From: CALAED01 sp937891035
Lineage (GTDB): Bacteria > Actinomycetota > Actinomycetes > Streptosporangiales > Streptosporangiaceae
Reading direction: 5' to 3'
Length of the DNA: 23,582 nucleotides
Assembly (NCBI GenBank): GCA_035642125.1
Contig: DASQSZ010000190.1
Span: 1-23,582, forward strand
Part shown: positions 8,793-15,732 of the stretch, in pieces
How positions within the stretch are numbered: position 1 is the first letter of the stretch
How the letters are laid out: every line of letters starts with the position of its first letter
Notes under the pieces: generated by a model
Databases searched by the model: none
Seen by the model: the letters and a program-made list of their open reading frames with translations, nothing else
What the model was told of the DNA's origin: nothing
Made by a program: the position numbers and the translations under genes

Positions 8793-9734
8793 ATGAGGTA
8801 CCTCGTCTACATCCTGAAGCGGCTGGTGGCGCTGATCCCGGTCTTACTCGGGATCTCGTTCATCGTCTTCTTCCTGATCCGGCTGATCCCCGGAGATCCG
8901 GCGGCGACGCTGCTCGGCTCGCACGCGACGCCCGAGGGGGTGCGCGCGCTGCGTACGCAGCTGGGACTCACCGAGCCGCTGTGGCGCCAATACCTGACCT
9001 TCCTGGGCGACCTGCTGCACGGGAACCTCGGGTACTCCTACGTGTACAGCAGTTCGGTCGCCGACCTGATCACGACCAGCCTGCCGGTGACGATCTGGTT
9101 GCTGATCTCTGGCACCGTGTTCACCCTGTTGGTCGCCGTGCCGCTGGCCGTTCTGGCGGCGGTGCGGCGGGGCGGGCTCGCCGACAACGTCATCCGGGCG
9201 GTGCCGGTGGTCGGCCTTGGCCTGCCCTCGTTTTGGCTCGGCATCATCCTGATCCTGTTCTTCGGGCTGAAGCTGCGCTGGTTTCCGGTCGCCGGGTACG
9301 GGACCAGCCTGGCCGACCACCTGCGTGGCATCGTGCTGCCCGGCATCACCGTGGCGCTGGCCCTGTCCCCGATCGTGATCCGCAGCCTCCGCGCGAGCAT
9401 GATCGAGGTGCTGAGCAGCGACTACATCGTGACCGCCCGCAGCAAGGGGATCAGCATGTCGCGCGTGGTGCTCGGGCACGCGCTGCGCAACGCCGCCGTC
9501 TCGTCCGTCACCGTGCTCGGCGTCAACGTCGCCTACCTCACCGGCTCGACACTCGTGGTGGAACGGGTCTTCTCGCTGCCCGGCATCGGGCAGCAGATGA
9601 TCAACTCCATTCTCGGAAGGGACTTTCCCACGGTGCAGGGAATCACCCTGACTTTCGCGATCATCGTCGTCGTCGTGAACCTGCTGACCGACGTGACGCA
9701 TGCCGCCCTCGACCCGCGGGTCAAGCTCGCATGA
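8793..9734 (+). CDS. dipeptide/oligopeptide ABC transporter permease (DppB-like)
   Basis: A 313-aa integral membrane subunit that forms half of the translocation channel of the peptide importer. It starts with MRYLVYILKRLVALIPVLLGISFIVFFLIRL, the classic first transmembrane helix of DppB/OppB, followed by RLIPGDPAATLLG. About six hydrophobic segments are visible. The cytoplasmic EAA-like loop that contacts the ATPases is around IVTARSKGISMSRVVLGHAL, followed by the conserved GSTLVVERVFSLPGIGQQMINSI. The start lies 43 bp after the binding-protein stop, with AAAGGGTCGAGGG upstream. The stop overlaps the next start as ATGA (9731-9734), indicating translational coupling. Confidence 0.93.
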   Translation: MRYLVYILKRLVALIPVLLGISFIVFFLIRLIPGDPAATLLGSHATPEGVRALRTQLGLTEPLWRQYLTFLGDLLHGNLGYSYVYSSSVADLITTSLPVTIWLLISGTVFTLLVAVPLAVLAAVRRGGLADNVIRAVPVVGLGLPSFWLGIILILFFGLKLRWFPVAGYGTSLADHLRGIVLPGITVALALSPIVIRSLRASMIEVLSSDYIVTARSKGISMSRVVLGHALRNAAVSSVTVLGVNVAYLTGSTLVVERVFSLPGIGQQMINSILGRDFPTVQGITLTFAIIVVVVNLLTDVTHAALDPRVKLA

Positions 9735-10612
9735 GCGCGATAGGGACGACGGCCCCCACCGCGCAGGTGGCGGGGGCCGATCGCCGCATGCGTGGCCGGC
9801 GTGGCCGGCGTGGCCGGCGGAACGGCACCCTGCTCGCCGGCCTGATCCTGTTCGGGCTCATCGTCGCCGCCGCGCTCTGCGCGCCGCTGCTGACCGAGCA
9901 CGATCCGATCGAGCAGGATCTCGGCGCCGCCTTCCTCGGGCCCGGCTCGCCTGGCCACCTGCTCGGCACCGACCACCTCGGCCGCGATGTGCTGGCCCGG
10001 TTGCTGTACGGGGCTCGCGTCGATCTGTGGGTCGGCGTGGTGGCGGTCGTCGCCCCGTTCGTCATCGGCAGCCTGATCGGGCTCGTCGCGGGGTGGTTCG
10101 GCGGCTGGATCGACGCCCTCATCGGCCGCGTCGTCGACATCGTGATCGCCTTTCCCTTCCTGGTGCTGGTCATCGCGCTCGTCTTCGCGCTTGGACCGGG
10201 AACGACCAGCATCTACACGGCCATCACGCTCGTCGGCTGGGTGGCGTACTGCCGCATCGTGCGCGGCCAGGTGCTGATCGCCAAGGAGCAGGAGTACGCC
10301 CAGGCGGCCAAGGCCAGCGGCCTGCCCACGTGGCGCATCCTGCTGCGCCACCTGCTGCCGAACGTCATCTTGCAGGCGTTCGTCTTCTCGATGAGCGACA
10401 TCGTGCTCACGCTGCTGGCGATCGTCACGCTCGGCTATCTCGGCCTCGGGGTGCCGCCACCCACGCCCGACTGGGGCTCGATGATCCAAGAAGGCCAGCA
10501 GTTCATCCTCACCAAGTGGTACATGTCCACGATTCCAGGCGTCGCCATCGTCATCACCGGCCTCGCGCTGGCGCTGATCGCCGACGGCGTCGTCGAGAAG
10601 GCAAACCAATGA
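9731..10612 (+). CDS. dipeptide/oligopeptide ABC transporter permease (DppC-like)
   Basis: A 293-aa second channel subunit. A cytoplasmic N-terminal tail of about 35 residues holds a three-fold GRR repeat (see repeat entry). It is followed by a first membrane helix (LLAGLILFGLIVAAALCAPLL), the DppC signature HLLGTDHLGRDVLARLLYGARVDLWVG and the EAA loop EQEYAQAAKASGLPTWRILLRHLLPN. The C-terminal LGYLGLGVPPPTPDWGSMI is highly typical. The frame is open far upstream of ATG 9731, but that extension overlaps the DppB-like gene and reads as Arg/Pro-rich nonsense. The ATGA overlap and the family's usual length fix the start. Its stop overlaps the next ATG in another ATGA. Confidence 0.93.
   Translation: MSAIGTTAPTAQVAGADRRMRGRRGRRGRRNGTLLAGLILFGLIVAAALCAPLLTEHDPIEQDLGAAFLGPGSPGHLLGTDHLGRDVLARLLYGARVDLWVGVVAVVAPFVIGSLIGLVAGWFGGWIDALIGRVVDIVIAFPFLVLVIALVFALGPGTTSIYTAITLVGWVAYCRIVRGQVLIAKEQEYAQAAKASGLPTWRILLRHLLPNVILQAFVFSMSDIVLTLLAIVTLGYLGLGVPPPTPDWGSMIQEGQQFILTKWYMSTIPGVAIVITGLALALIADGVVEKANQ
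9791..9817 (+). repeat. three tandem 9-bp units inside the DppC-like gene
   Basis: CGTGGCCGG is repeated three times without a break. The unit is a multiple of three and in frame, adding Arg-Gly-Arg steps (RGRRGRRGRR) to the positively charged cytoplasmic tail before the first membrane helix. It probably arose by slippage. Confidence 0.9.
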
Positions 10613-11619
10613 CCCCTCCGGTGCTCGAAGTACGCGAACTCCGCGTCGACATCCCGATGCCGTACGGCCGGTTGCACGCGCTCCGCGGGGTGTCCCTCTC
10701 GGTCGACCCCGCCGAGTCGGTTGGGCTGGTCGGTGAGTCGGGCTCGGGCAAGAGCCTGACGCTGCGCGCGCTGCTCGGTCTGCTGCCGCGCCCGGCGCGG
10801 ATCGCCTCGGGGACCATCTTGATCGACGGTGCGGACGTAACCGGACTGGCGCCCAAGCTGTTGAGGCGCCGGCTGACCGACACGATGAGCATGGTCTTCC
10901 AGGACTCCCTGACGGCGTTGAACCCCGTCATGCGGGTGGGCGACCAGATCGCCGAGGCGCCGGTGCGCAGGCTCGGCGCCTCTCGCGCGGAGGCCAGGGC
11001 GACCGCCGTCGACCTCATGGCGGCGGTCGGCATCACCGATCCCGAACGCCGCTACCGCATGTACCCGCATGAGCTGTCCGGTGGGATGCGGCAGCGGATC
11101 TGCATCGCGATCGCGCTGTCGACCAAGCCGCGGCTCATCCTCGCCGACGAGCCGACCACCGCGCTCGACGTGACGATCCAGGCCCAGGTCCTCGGTCTGC
11201 TCGGCCGGTTGCGGCGGGAGGAGCACGTTGGTCTGCTGCTGGTCAGCCACGACCTCGCCGTGGTCGGGCAGACCTGCTCGCGGCTGTACGTGATGTACGC
11301 GGGCAAGGTCGTGGAGTCAGGCGACCTGAGGGACCTGGTCACCGCGCCCCGCCACCCGTACACGTTCTCGCTGCTGCGTTCGGTGCCCGACCCGGACCGG
11401 CGCGTCGCGCGGCTGCTTTCGATCCGGGGCCGGCCGCCCGACCTCGCCGAACCCATCAACGGGTGTGCCTTCGCCGTTCGGTGTCCGTTCGCCGAAGACG
11501 CCTGCCGCGAGTGGGAGCCGGAACTGGTCGAGGAGGGGCCGGGCAGACACAGCGCCTGCCGTCGCTCCGGCACCGCGGATCGGTGGGCCGCGATGGTCGC
11601 TGAGGAGGTGAGCCGGTGA
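10609..11619 (+). CDS. peptide ABC transporter ATP-binding protein (DppD-like)
   Basis: A 336-aa ATPase powering the importer. Walker A is GESGSGKS (residues 42-49), the Q-loop region is MVFQDSLTALNPVM, the ABC signature is LSGGMRQR, Walker B is LILADEPTTALD and the H-loop is SHDLAVV. The C-terminus carries the oligopeptide/dipeptide extension HPYTFSLLRSVPD and the Cys-containing GCAFAVRCPFAEDAC. In well-studied Dpp and Ni transporters this block can bind an iron-sulfur cluster or contribute to regulation (family knowledge). ATG 10609 overlaps the previous stop (ATGA); the longer open frame upstream is out-of-frame read-through of the permease. It overlaps the next gene by GTGA at 11616-11619. 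Confidence 0.94.
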   Translation: MTPPVLEVRELRVDIPMPYGRLHALRGVSLSVDPAESVGLVGESGSGKSLTLRALLGLLPRPARIASGTILIDGADVTGLAPKLLRRRLTDTMSMVFQDSLTALNPVMRVGDQIAEAPVRRLGASRAEARATAVDLMAAVGITDPERRYRMYPHELSGGMRQRICIAIALSTKPRLILADEPTTALDVTIQAQVLGLLGRLRREEHVGLLLVSHDLAVVGQTCSRLYVMYAGKVVESGDLRDLVTAPRHPYTFSLLRSVPDPDRRVARLLSIRGRPPDLAEPINGCAFAVRCPFAEDACREWEPELVEEGPGRHSACRRSGTADRWAAMVAEEVSR

Positions 11620-12416
11620 TGGCGGGGGAAGAGATCCTTGCCGTCGAGCGCCTGGCCCGGCACTTCGTCCCGCAGGTGTCGGTCATCGACCGGCTCTTCG
11701 GTACGAAGCCGACGCCGAACCGCGCGGTCGACGGTGTGGACCTGGTGTTGCACAAGGGGGAGACGCTCGGCCTGGTCGGGGAGTCGGGGTGCGGCAAGTC
11801 CACCCTCGCGCGCCTGATCGTCGGCCTCCACCGCCCGACCGCCGGCGTGATCCGCTACGCGGGCGAGGTCCTGCCGGCGAAACGGACCAGGGCCCAGCAG
11901 CGCGCGATCCAGATGGTCTTCCAAGATCCGTACAGCTCGCTGAACCCGCGGATGACGGTCGGGCAGATGCTGTCCGAACTGCTCAGGTTCCACAAGCTGG
12001 TCCCGCGTACCAAGGTGCGCGAGCGCAGCAGGGAGCTGATGCACCTGGTCGGCCTGCCGGACCGCGCCCTGGGACAGCGACCGCGGCAGTTTTCCGGCGG
12101 GCAGCGCCAGCGCGTCGGCATCGCGCGGGCCCTGGCGCTCGAACCGACTGTGCTGCTCGCCGACGAACCCGTATCGGCGCTGGACGTTTCGGTGCAGGCC
12201 ACCATCATCAACCTGTTCGCCGATCTCAAGGCCGCGCTCGGCCTGTCGGTCATCTTCGTCTCGCATGACATGGCGGTGGTGCGGCAGATCTGCGAGCGGA
12301 CCGTGGTGATGTACCAGGGCCGCATCGTCGAGACCGGGATCACCGACGCCCTATTCGACGACCCGGCGCATCCGTACACCCGGCTGCTCACCGGCTCGAT
12401 TCCCCGGCTGCCCTGA
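11616..12416 (+). CDS. peptide ABC transporter ATP-binding protein (DppF-like), short C-terminus
   Basis: A 266-aa second ATPase of the importer. It begins with the DppF/OppF-type region VERLARHFVPQ...LFGTKP...RAVDGVDL, then Walker A GESGCGKS (residues 55-62), Q-loop MVFQDPYSSLNPRM, signature FSGGQRQR, Walker B LLADEPVSALD and H-loop SHDMAVV. It stops soon after HPYTRLLTGSIPRLP. Typical DppF/OppF proteins are about 50-60 residues longer and include a Cys-rich C-terminal block, which is absent here although it is present in the partner ATPase. SD GAGGAGG (11602-11608) serves either GTG 11616 or ATG 11619; the GTG gives GTGA coupling. The stop is 12 bp from the stop of the convergent hydrolase gene, with no room for a long terminator. 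Confidence 0.93.
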   Translation: MMAGEEILAVERLARHFVPQVSVIDRLFGTKPTPNRAVDGVDLVLHKGETLGLVGESGCGKSTLARLIVGLHRPTAGVIRYAGEVLPAKRTRAQQRAIQMVFQDPYSSLNPRMTVGQMLSELLRFHKLVPRTKVRERSRELMHLVGLPDRALGQRPRQFSGGQRQRVGIARALALEPTVLLADEPVSALDVSVQATIINLFADLKAALGLSVIFVSHDMAVVRQICERTVVMYQGRIVETGITDALFDDPAHPYTRLLTGSIPRLP

Positions 12417-12420
12417 CGAC

Positions 12421-12438
12421 TATGTGGATTATGTGGAT
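12421..12438. repeat. tandem 9-bp duplication at the hydrolase stop codon
   Basis: TATGTGGAT occurs twice back to back. On the minus strand the junction creates the TAA stop of the alpha/beta hydrolase (12429-12431). Confidence 0.85.
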
Positions 12439-13253
12439 GCCGCCAAAGCGACGATGGCGTCGATCAGTTGCGGGCCGTCGAGCAGCGCCCTGTCGTTGTG
12501 GTCGGCCCCGGCCACCTCGACCGCCCGGACGTGACCGGCGGCGCGCCGGACGACTTCGCGGCTCTGCCCGGCCGGCACGATCGAGTCGGCCGTCCCGTAC
12601 ACGACGGTGGTCGGCGACTTGATCGCCGCTATCCGCTCGGCGACCGGGAACCGGTCCCTGAGCAGCGCGCGCACCGGAAGGTAGGGGTAGTGCGCCCGTC
12701 CGACGGCGGCGAGGTCCACGAATGGCGACCGCAACACCAGCCCGGCCGGCGGATCGGTCATGGCCAGCCCGGTGACCACGCTGGCGCCGATGCTCTCCCC
12801 GAAGTACAGCAGCCGGCCGCGCGCCACCTTCAACTCGTCGGTGAGGTAGCGGTGCGCGGCGCGGACGTCGCGGTCGAGCCCGGCCTCGCTCGGGCTGCCC
12901 GGGTTGCCGCCGTACCCGCGATAGTCCATCAGCAGCACCCCGACGCCGCGCGCGGCCAGCGCGGCGGCAAGTGGCGCCCGGACCGCCCGGTTGCCCGCGT
13001 TGCCGGGCGCGACCAGCACCACGGGACCGTCGCCGGGTGGGGGCGTGAACCATGCGCCGAGCCGCAGGCCATCGTCGGTCTGGTACGTCACATCGCGCAC
13101 ACCGGGCGGCGGCGGCCCCGGCGAGCCGCGGTCGGGGAAGTAGATGAGCTTTCGCTGGCCCGCCCACGCCAGCACGAGCAGCAGCGCCACCACCAGGACC
13201 GCCACCACTATGACACGGATCAACGGCGGCGCCCATCCGGGCACGCCCCCCAT
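12429..13253 (-). CDS. membrane-anchored alpha/beta hydrolase (BEM46/ABHD-like)
   Basis: A 274-aa serine hydrolase. One N-terminal membrane helix (LIRVIVVAVLVVALLLVLAW, residues 11-30) is followed by the phrase RKLIYFPDRG, typical of the BEM46/ABHD13/17 group. The oxyanion region is VLVAPGNAGNRA and MDYRGYGGNPGSPSE precedes the nucleophile. The triad is visible: Ser154 in GESIG, Asp223 in GTADSIVP and His252 in GADHND. These enzymes cleave esters or thioesters at the membrane; physiological substrates in bacteria are mostly unknown. ATG 13253 has a strong purine-rich SD (AGGGGGG) about 6 nt upstream. It is convergent with the ABC operon and divergent from the biosynthetic cluster, so membership in the cluster is uncertain. 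Confidence 0.88.
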   Translation of the reverse strand: MGGVPGWAPPLIRVIVVAVLVVALLLVLAWAGQRKLIYFPDRGSPGPPPPGVRDVTYQTDDGLRLGAWFTPPPGDGPVVLVAPGNAGNRAVRAPLAAALAARGVGVLLMDYRGYGGNPGSPSEAGLDRDVRAAHRYLTDELKVARGRLLYFGESIGASVVTGLAMTDPPAGLVLRSPFVDLAAVGRAHYPYLPVRALLRDRFPVAERIAAIKSPTTVVYGTADSIVPAGQSREVVRRAAGHVRAVEVAGADHNDRALLDGPQLIDAIVALAAST

Positions 13254-13364
13254 GCGGCACCCCCCTGCCTGATCACCGCCTTGTCTCAGCCTAACGGGAA
13301 GCCCGAGAGGCTACTGAGAGATGCGCCGGGATGGTGACAGCGGCGGGTAACGCCAAGCTGACGG

Positions 13365-13376
13365 CAGACGCGTCTG
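13365..13376. promoter_or_regulatory. perfect palindrome, possible operator
   Basis: CAGACGCGTCTG is a perfect 12-bp palindrome about 145 bp upstream of the tRNA-like gene's promoter. Its size and symmetry fit a binding site for a dimeric regulator such as a TetR- or GntR-type protein, but no regulator gene is in the window. Confidence 0.35.
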
Positions 13377-13393
13377 GGACGAGCCGGGTGACG

Positions 13394-13458
13394 CACCGAC
13401 ACGAAGGTGGCAGGTGCCAGATAGGGGGCGACTCCACGATCTCGGGCACGTGTCGGTG
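13394..13458. promoter_or_regulatory. 10-bp inverted repeat with 45-bp spacer
   Basis: CACCGACACG at 13394-13403 is exactly reversed and complemented by CGTGTCGGTG at 13449-13458. The wide spacing suits two operator half-sites or a looping arrangement better than a terminator hairpin, and no T-run follows. Confidence 0.35.
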
Positions 13459-13520
13459 TGCCGTGGCGACGCTCACGCTGAGCCCGGAGATGGTGACACA
13501 TTGGAGTTGTTACAAAATGC

Positions 13521-13550
13521 TTGACTGGCAGCAAGAATGCTGTCTATAGT
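13521..13550 (+). promoter_or_regulatory. sigma-70/HrdB-like promoter for the tRNA-like gene and radical SAM gene
   Basis: TTGACT (-35, 13521-13526) and TATAGT (-10, 13545-13550) are separated by 18 bp and match the actinomycete housekeeping consensus. The surrounding DNA is unusually A/T-rich for the window. Initiation is predicted near 13557, only about two bases before the first base of the tRNA-like element, the geometry expected for a tRNA promoter. The same transcript would run on into the radical SAM gene. Confidence 0.75.
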
Positions 13551-13558
13551 CGCGCCAT

Positions 13559-13644
13559 GCCGGGGTGGCGGAAGCTGGAATACGTAGCCGATCTTGCATT
13601 GGTGATCTCATCGAGATATGGGGGTTCGACTCCCTCCCCCGGCA
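13559..13644 (+). tRNA. class II tRNA-like gene (Leu-type body) with aberrant anticodon loop
   Basis: An 86-nt cloverleaf. The acceptor stem is perfect, GCCGGGG (13559-13565) with CCCCGGC (13637-13643), and A13644 is the discriminator; CCA is not encoded. A 3-bp D stem (GCG/CGT) has GG in its loop. The anticodon stem GCCGA/TTGGT has two G-U pairs. A long variable arm has stem ATCTC/GAGAT. The T arm GGGGG-TTCGACT-CCCTC has a canonical T loop. The long variable arm, 3-bp D stem, A73 and opening GCCGGGGTGGCGGAA are tRNA-Leu features. The anticodon loop reads TCTTGCA: position 33 is C rather than the near-universal U, and the triplet would be TTG (a Gln anticodon on a Leu-like body). It may be a degenerate tRNA-Leu or a tRNA repurposed for non-ribosomal use. 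It lies directly behind a strong promoter. Confidence 0.6.
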
Positions 13645-13647
13645 CTA

Positions 13648-15504
13648 ATGTCGGGCATGAAGAATCGACTATTTATGTCTGAGAAATTCATGCGCAAAGA
13701 GTCGACCGTGGTGTTTTCGTACCCGCCGGTGTCCAGTGTTTGGCATCTGCCGATGGGGATCGGGTACCTGGCCGGTGCCTTAGCGGAACGTGGTCATCGA
13801 GTCGAGCAAGAGTATGGATACATAAAAGCCCTCGAGCACGTCCTTCGTGGTCACGGCGGAAGCCGTATCGACAACGCGTTAGCCGTTGTTCGCTCTCCCG
13901 AGAGTTCGATAGTCGAACGCTATGACGCGCGCGTCACCTTCGAGGACGTGTCCCGTCGAGTTGAGTCTGGGATCGAGACCTTTGTCGTCGAACGCAACAA
14001 CGTGCGATGCGACTATAGCCGTTTCAAGGGTGACATCGATGAGCTCGATCGAATCCTGAGAAAACCCGAAGAGCATGTCTTCTATGATTATTTTGCGAAC
14101 GTCGAAGTGCCGCGGGTCGCCGCGATGCGGCCAGATGTCTTCGGCGTAAGCATTTCGGATGAACGCCAACTGGTGAGCGGCTGCATCCTGGCGTCGATCG
14201 TCAAACAGGCGGTGCCGGGCGTCCGGGTGATCATGGGGGGCAACTATTGGGCGCGCGTCATGGACGCCTACGAGGACCCGAGATTCGCCGCGTTGTTCGA
14301 TCATTGGGACGCCATCGTCTACTCCGAGGGATTCCAGCCCGTCATTGCCCTGGTAGAAGGAGGGGAGCCGGCGGCGACACCCGGGGTTGTCTGGCGGGAC
14401 GGGACCGTGGTGCGAGTGAACCGGCGCCCAGCTCACCCGACCTCCTTCGACGAGCTGCCCACACCGATTTTTGATCGGCAGACCTTGCAATGGAGTGCGG
14501 ACTTCGTGCCGCCTCTTTATACGATGTCCAATTGCCCGATGCGGTGCTCGTTCTGTTCCATCGCGGCGGGCAGTGACACTTTTTTGCAGCGGCCGAGAAT
14601 GATGTCACCGGCCCGGGTCGCCGACCACATGATCGCACTCAACACCAGGCGCTTCGATATCGTCGACGAATTCCTGCCGATCGCGCGTCAGCTGGAAATC
14701 GGCAGAGAGCTTGCCCGCCGCGGCCACCAGGCCGAGTGGCAGTGTTACATGACGGCGAGCGACAAGTTGGTCAATCCCGACGTGTGTGCAGAACTCGCCG
14801 CTGCGGGGTGCCGTGGCGTCCAGCTGGGGCTGGAGTCGCTCGATCCGGACATTCTCCGGCAGGAAGCGAAATTCTGGAATCACCCCCGCAACTACGGAAA
14901 AATCCTGAAGAATCTCCATGACGTCGGCATTCAGGTGCATGTGTTCATCATTGTCGGGGTGCCGAACGAGCCGATCAGCTGGAGCCTGCGCTGGCTGGCC
15001 TTCCTGGAACAGTTCGGTGATTATATTCTCACCATCAAATCAAGCCGATACCGGCTCACTCGCCGAGCACCCGACGAGACCTCGGCCCACGCCAACGAAC
15101 TATTCGGCATTCGCGTGTCAGCCACCGACAATCTTCTCCTCAACCTCAACCGGGATCAATTCACCTATACGACGCACGGACTGAGCAGGAAGCGCGTCGA
15201 GGGCATCCGTGATCTCCTGGAAGAGGCATGCCGCCGGCACTGGGCCTACCAGGTGACCTCGACCCTTCCGTGGTGGGTGAACCGTGGCCGCTACAACCTC
15301 GGGGAACTGCGCGCGCAGGCCGATACCCTGGCCGCACGGCGACCCGCTGAGCCGTCCATCCCGGACAGGCACATGAAGCGCGCGCTGACCAAGACGGCAT
15401 CGGCGGTGAGCGACGATCTCGGGCAGGACGTGCGATTCACCTCCTACGAGGAGGCCAGTGCCAACGCACATCGGCTCCTCGGAGACTTGACCATCGTCCG
15501 TTAA
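13648..15504 (+). CDS. B12-binding-type radical SAM enzyme
   Basis: About 618 aa. The N-terminal half (STVVFSYPPVSSVWHLPMGIGYLAGALAERGHRV...MRPDVFGVSIS...VIMGGNYW) has the Rossmann-like layout of cobalamin-binding domains of class B radical SAM enzymes, without the DxHxxG lower-ligand motif, as in many relatives. The radical SAM core follows, with CPMRCSFC giving the CxxxCxxC cluster ligands (Cys296, 300 and 303 from this start), then GVQLGLESLD and HVFIIVGVP. Class B enzymes methylate unactivated carbons or make rings; which applies here is unknown. The start is uncertain: in-frame ATGs at 13648, 13657, 13675 and 13690 all lack a good SD. The first begins 4 nt after the tRNA-like element's discriminator base; the last best fits the domain start. 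Two TTA codons (13780-13782, 13879-13881) suggest bldA-type control. G+C is lower than in neighbouring genes. Confidence 0.85.
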   Translation: MSGMKNRLFMSEKFMRKESTVVFSYPPVSSVWHLPMGIGYLAGALAERGHRVEQEYGYIKALEHVLRGHGGSRIDNALAVVRSPESSIVERYDARVTFEDVSRRVESGIETFVVERNNVRCDYSRFKGDIDELDRILRKPEEHVFYDYFANVEVPRVAAMRPDVFGVSISDERQLVSGCILASIVKQAVPGVRVIMGGNYWARVMDAYEDPRFAALFDHWDAIVYSEGFQPVIALVEGGEPAATPGVVWRDGTVVRVNRRPAHPTSFDELPTPIFDRQTLQWSADFVPPLYTMSNCPMRCSFCSIAAGSDTFLQRPRMMSPARVADHMIALNTRRFDIVDEFLPIARQLEIGRELARRGHQAEWQCYMTASDKLVNPDVCAELAAAGCRGVQLGLESLDPDILRQEAKFWNHPRNYGKILKNLHDVGIQVHVFIIVGVPNEPISWSLRWLAFLEQFGDYILTIKSSRYRLTRRAPDETSAHANELFGIRVSATDNLLLNLNRDQFTYTTHGLSRKRVEGIRDLLEEACRRHWAYQVTSTLPWWVNRGRYNLGELRAQADTLAARRPAEPSIPDRHMKRALTKTASAVSDDLGQDVRFTSYEEASANAHRLLGDLTIVR

Positions 15505-15732
15505 CCCGCGCGAAGCAATACGGAGACGGCCCGGGGGTCACAGCCGCGGCCACCTCGCCAACACCCGTCTATGCCGACAGGAATACAAGGCTCACGACAA
15601 CCGAAAACATCCTTGTCAGAATGCCGACACATGGCTCGCCGTTCGCTGATCGCGTCGCATCCTGGTATCGACTTTGGCAGAACACCCCGATAGTCTCAGA
15701 TTATCGGCAAGTACTTTCAGGTGGAGCGGTTC
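15505..15732. other. non-coding gap with a short inverted repeat before the PKS operon
   Basis: The likely promoter region of the exporter-PKS-NRPS operon. TTGGCA at 15674-15679 could be a -35, but no good -10 sits 17-18 bp away. CCGATA (15687-15692) and TATCGG (15702-15707) form a perfect 6-bp inverted repeat around a 9-nt centre, a possible operator. Confidence 0.35.

Larger units (their letters stand above)
13254..13520. other. non-coding control region left of the biosynthetic cluster
   Basis: No gene is visible. The region holds a perfect 12-bp palindrome (13365-13376), a 10-bp inverted repeat (13394-13403 / 13449-13458) and two copies of GATGGTGACA (13330-13339 and 13489-13498). It lies between the divergent hydrolase gene and the promoter at 13521-13550 and is a plausible regulator-binding region. 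Confidence 0.5.

Noticed and set aside
8981..9730. Upstream extension of the DppC-like frame
   Set aside because: Overlaps the DppB-like gene and reads as low-complexity Arg/Pro/Ala; the ATGA start at 9731 matches family length.
9700..10608. Upstream extension of the DppD-like frame
   Set aside because: Overlaps the DppC-like permease with no domain content; the family start is at 10609.
13559..13644. Selenocysteine tRNA or an integration attachment site
   Set aside because: The acceptor stem has 7 bp and there is no TCA anticodon, ruling out tRNA-Sec; no integrase gene or second copy of the tRNA end is visible.
13618..13647. GTG/ATG start of the radical SAM gene inside the tRNA-like element
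   Set aside because: It would place coding sequence in the T arm and acceptor stem; later ATGs from 13648 onward are free of that conflict.
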